Positions 63,450 through 64,000 of a DNA stretch of 64,000 nt are shown here, piece by piece. The stretch spans positions 4,216,001-4,280,000 of the forward strand of contig OZ017795.1 of the NCBI GenBank assembly GCA_963969395.1, written 5' to 3'. The number at the start of each line of letters is the position of its first letter. The stretch's first letter is position 1. A program made the position numbers and the translations under genes. The stretch comes from Pseudoscleropodium purum. Its lineage: Eukaryota; Streptophyta; Bryopsida; Hypnales; Brachytheciaceae. The notes under the pieces were generated by a model. That model had not been told where the DNA came from, did not search any database, and was given only the letters and a program-made list of their open reading frames with translations.

Positions 63450-64000
63450 TTAACCCCTCAAGGACCAGTGTCCCTTCAAGGGACAAATGGGATTTTGGGC
63501 AAGTACCTATGGGCTGAAATTATTTCCTGATTTTTCGAAACTTTTTTTGAAGATAGGAAAGCTGATTAGATTTTTGGGAATATAATTTTTTTTTCCAATC
63601 GGTGCCCGGGAACAAAAGTGATGCCCAAATAAGCTCAAAATAGGGGATGGTGGGCAGCAAAAAAAATTTCAAAAATTTTAATTTTTAATTTTAAAAAAAA
63701 AATTCTTCATAGATTATATTTTTGTGTACATGGAAATCTTTGATTCATTACATTTGTATTCTTTGTGAGAAAGTTATGGACAATCTTGTTTTTCGGGCAA
63801 TTAGAGCATTTTCTTGAAAAAAATAACTTGTAGGATTCATTTCTGAATGCAATTTTTACAATTTTTCAAAAAATAAGTTTCACATGGTTTACCTTTTTTG
63901 CTAGAACAATCTCACCATTGGGATTAGTTTATTTTAATTACATTTTAGAGATATTAATGATTTAGATTTTCCTTCTATCTCATACCTACTTCTACTTAAC
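63450..64000 (+). mobile_element. piggyBac-like terminus and third copy of the TTAA-started repeat, cut by window end
   Basis: TTAA at 63,450-63,453 is followed by cccctcaaggaccag and then a perfect 17-nt palindrome at 63,469-63,485 (tgtccctt c aagggaca). TTAA followed by CCC plus a subterminal palindrome is the terminal layout of many piggyBac-superfamily elements. From about 63,640 the sequence follows the repeats at 21 kb and 52 kb (gtgggcag, agaaagttatgg, tctcaccattggg). The right end is outside the window. Confidence 0.6.

Overview
The window is nuclear DNA from a plant. It is AT-rich, repeat-dominated and gene-poor. The evidence for a plant is one intact intron-containing gene of the plant PLAC8 (Cys-rich membrane protein) type, a plant-style non-LTR retroelement, and MITEs with CACTA-like and Stowaway-like ends. 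A piggyBac transposase relic and several unfamiliar decayed reading frames make a flowering plant less likely to me; I lean toward a moss, lycophyte, fern or gymnosperm. This is an inference, and the window holds no taxonomic marker.

Layout. 1-6.5 kb: AT-rich spacer with a decayed minus-strand coding region carrying a SWIM zinc-finger signature (2.36-3.64 kb). 6.5-10 kb: two CACTA-like MITEs (one an almost perfect hairpin), a 20-bp-period minisatellite and a pyrimidine-rich tract. 10.4-15 kb: a higher-GC island with a broken piggyBac transposase. 15-24.8 kb: spacer, the first copy of a TTAA-started repeat, a MITE and a 13-bp minisatellite. 24.8-30.4 kb: the only convincing functional locus, a five-exon PLAC8-family gene (288 codons) with GC-richer flanks that are probably untranslated regions. 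30.7-35.1 kb: a short TIR element, an 864-bp foldback element with arms of about 400 bp, and a 5'-truncated LINE. 35.1-45.4 kb: spacer with members of two MITE families and a Stowaway-like end. 45.4-48.8 kb: a second GC-richer island with a minus-strand gene whose three exons still splice in frame but which has two nonsense codons, an 80-bp tandem repeat just upstream of its start, and weak plus-strand frames converging on its 3' end. 48.8-56.7 kb: spacer, MITE, G-tract, second copy of the TTAA-started repeat and a degenerate array of about 40 bp period. 56.7-59.9 kb: a decayed hAT-type transposase on the minus strand. 60-64 kb: spacer, another MITE, and a TTAA/CCCC terminus opening a third copy of the 21-kb/52-kb repeat.

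Only the PLAC8 gene looks maintained by selection; the other coding signals are mobile elements or relics. No rRNA, tRNA or CRISPR was recognised. Exon boundaries come from GT-AG sites and reading-frame continuity, and family calls come from motif recognition without a database search.
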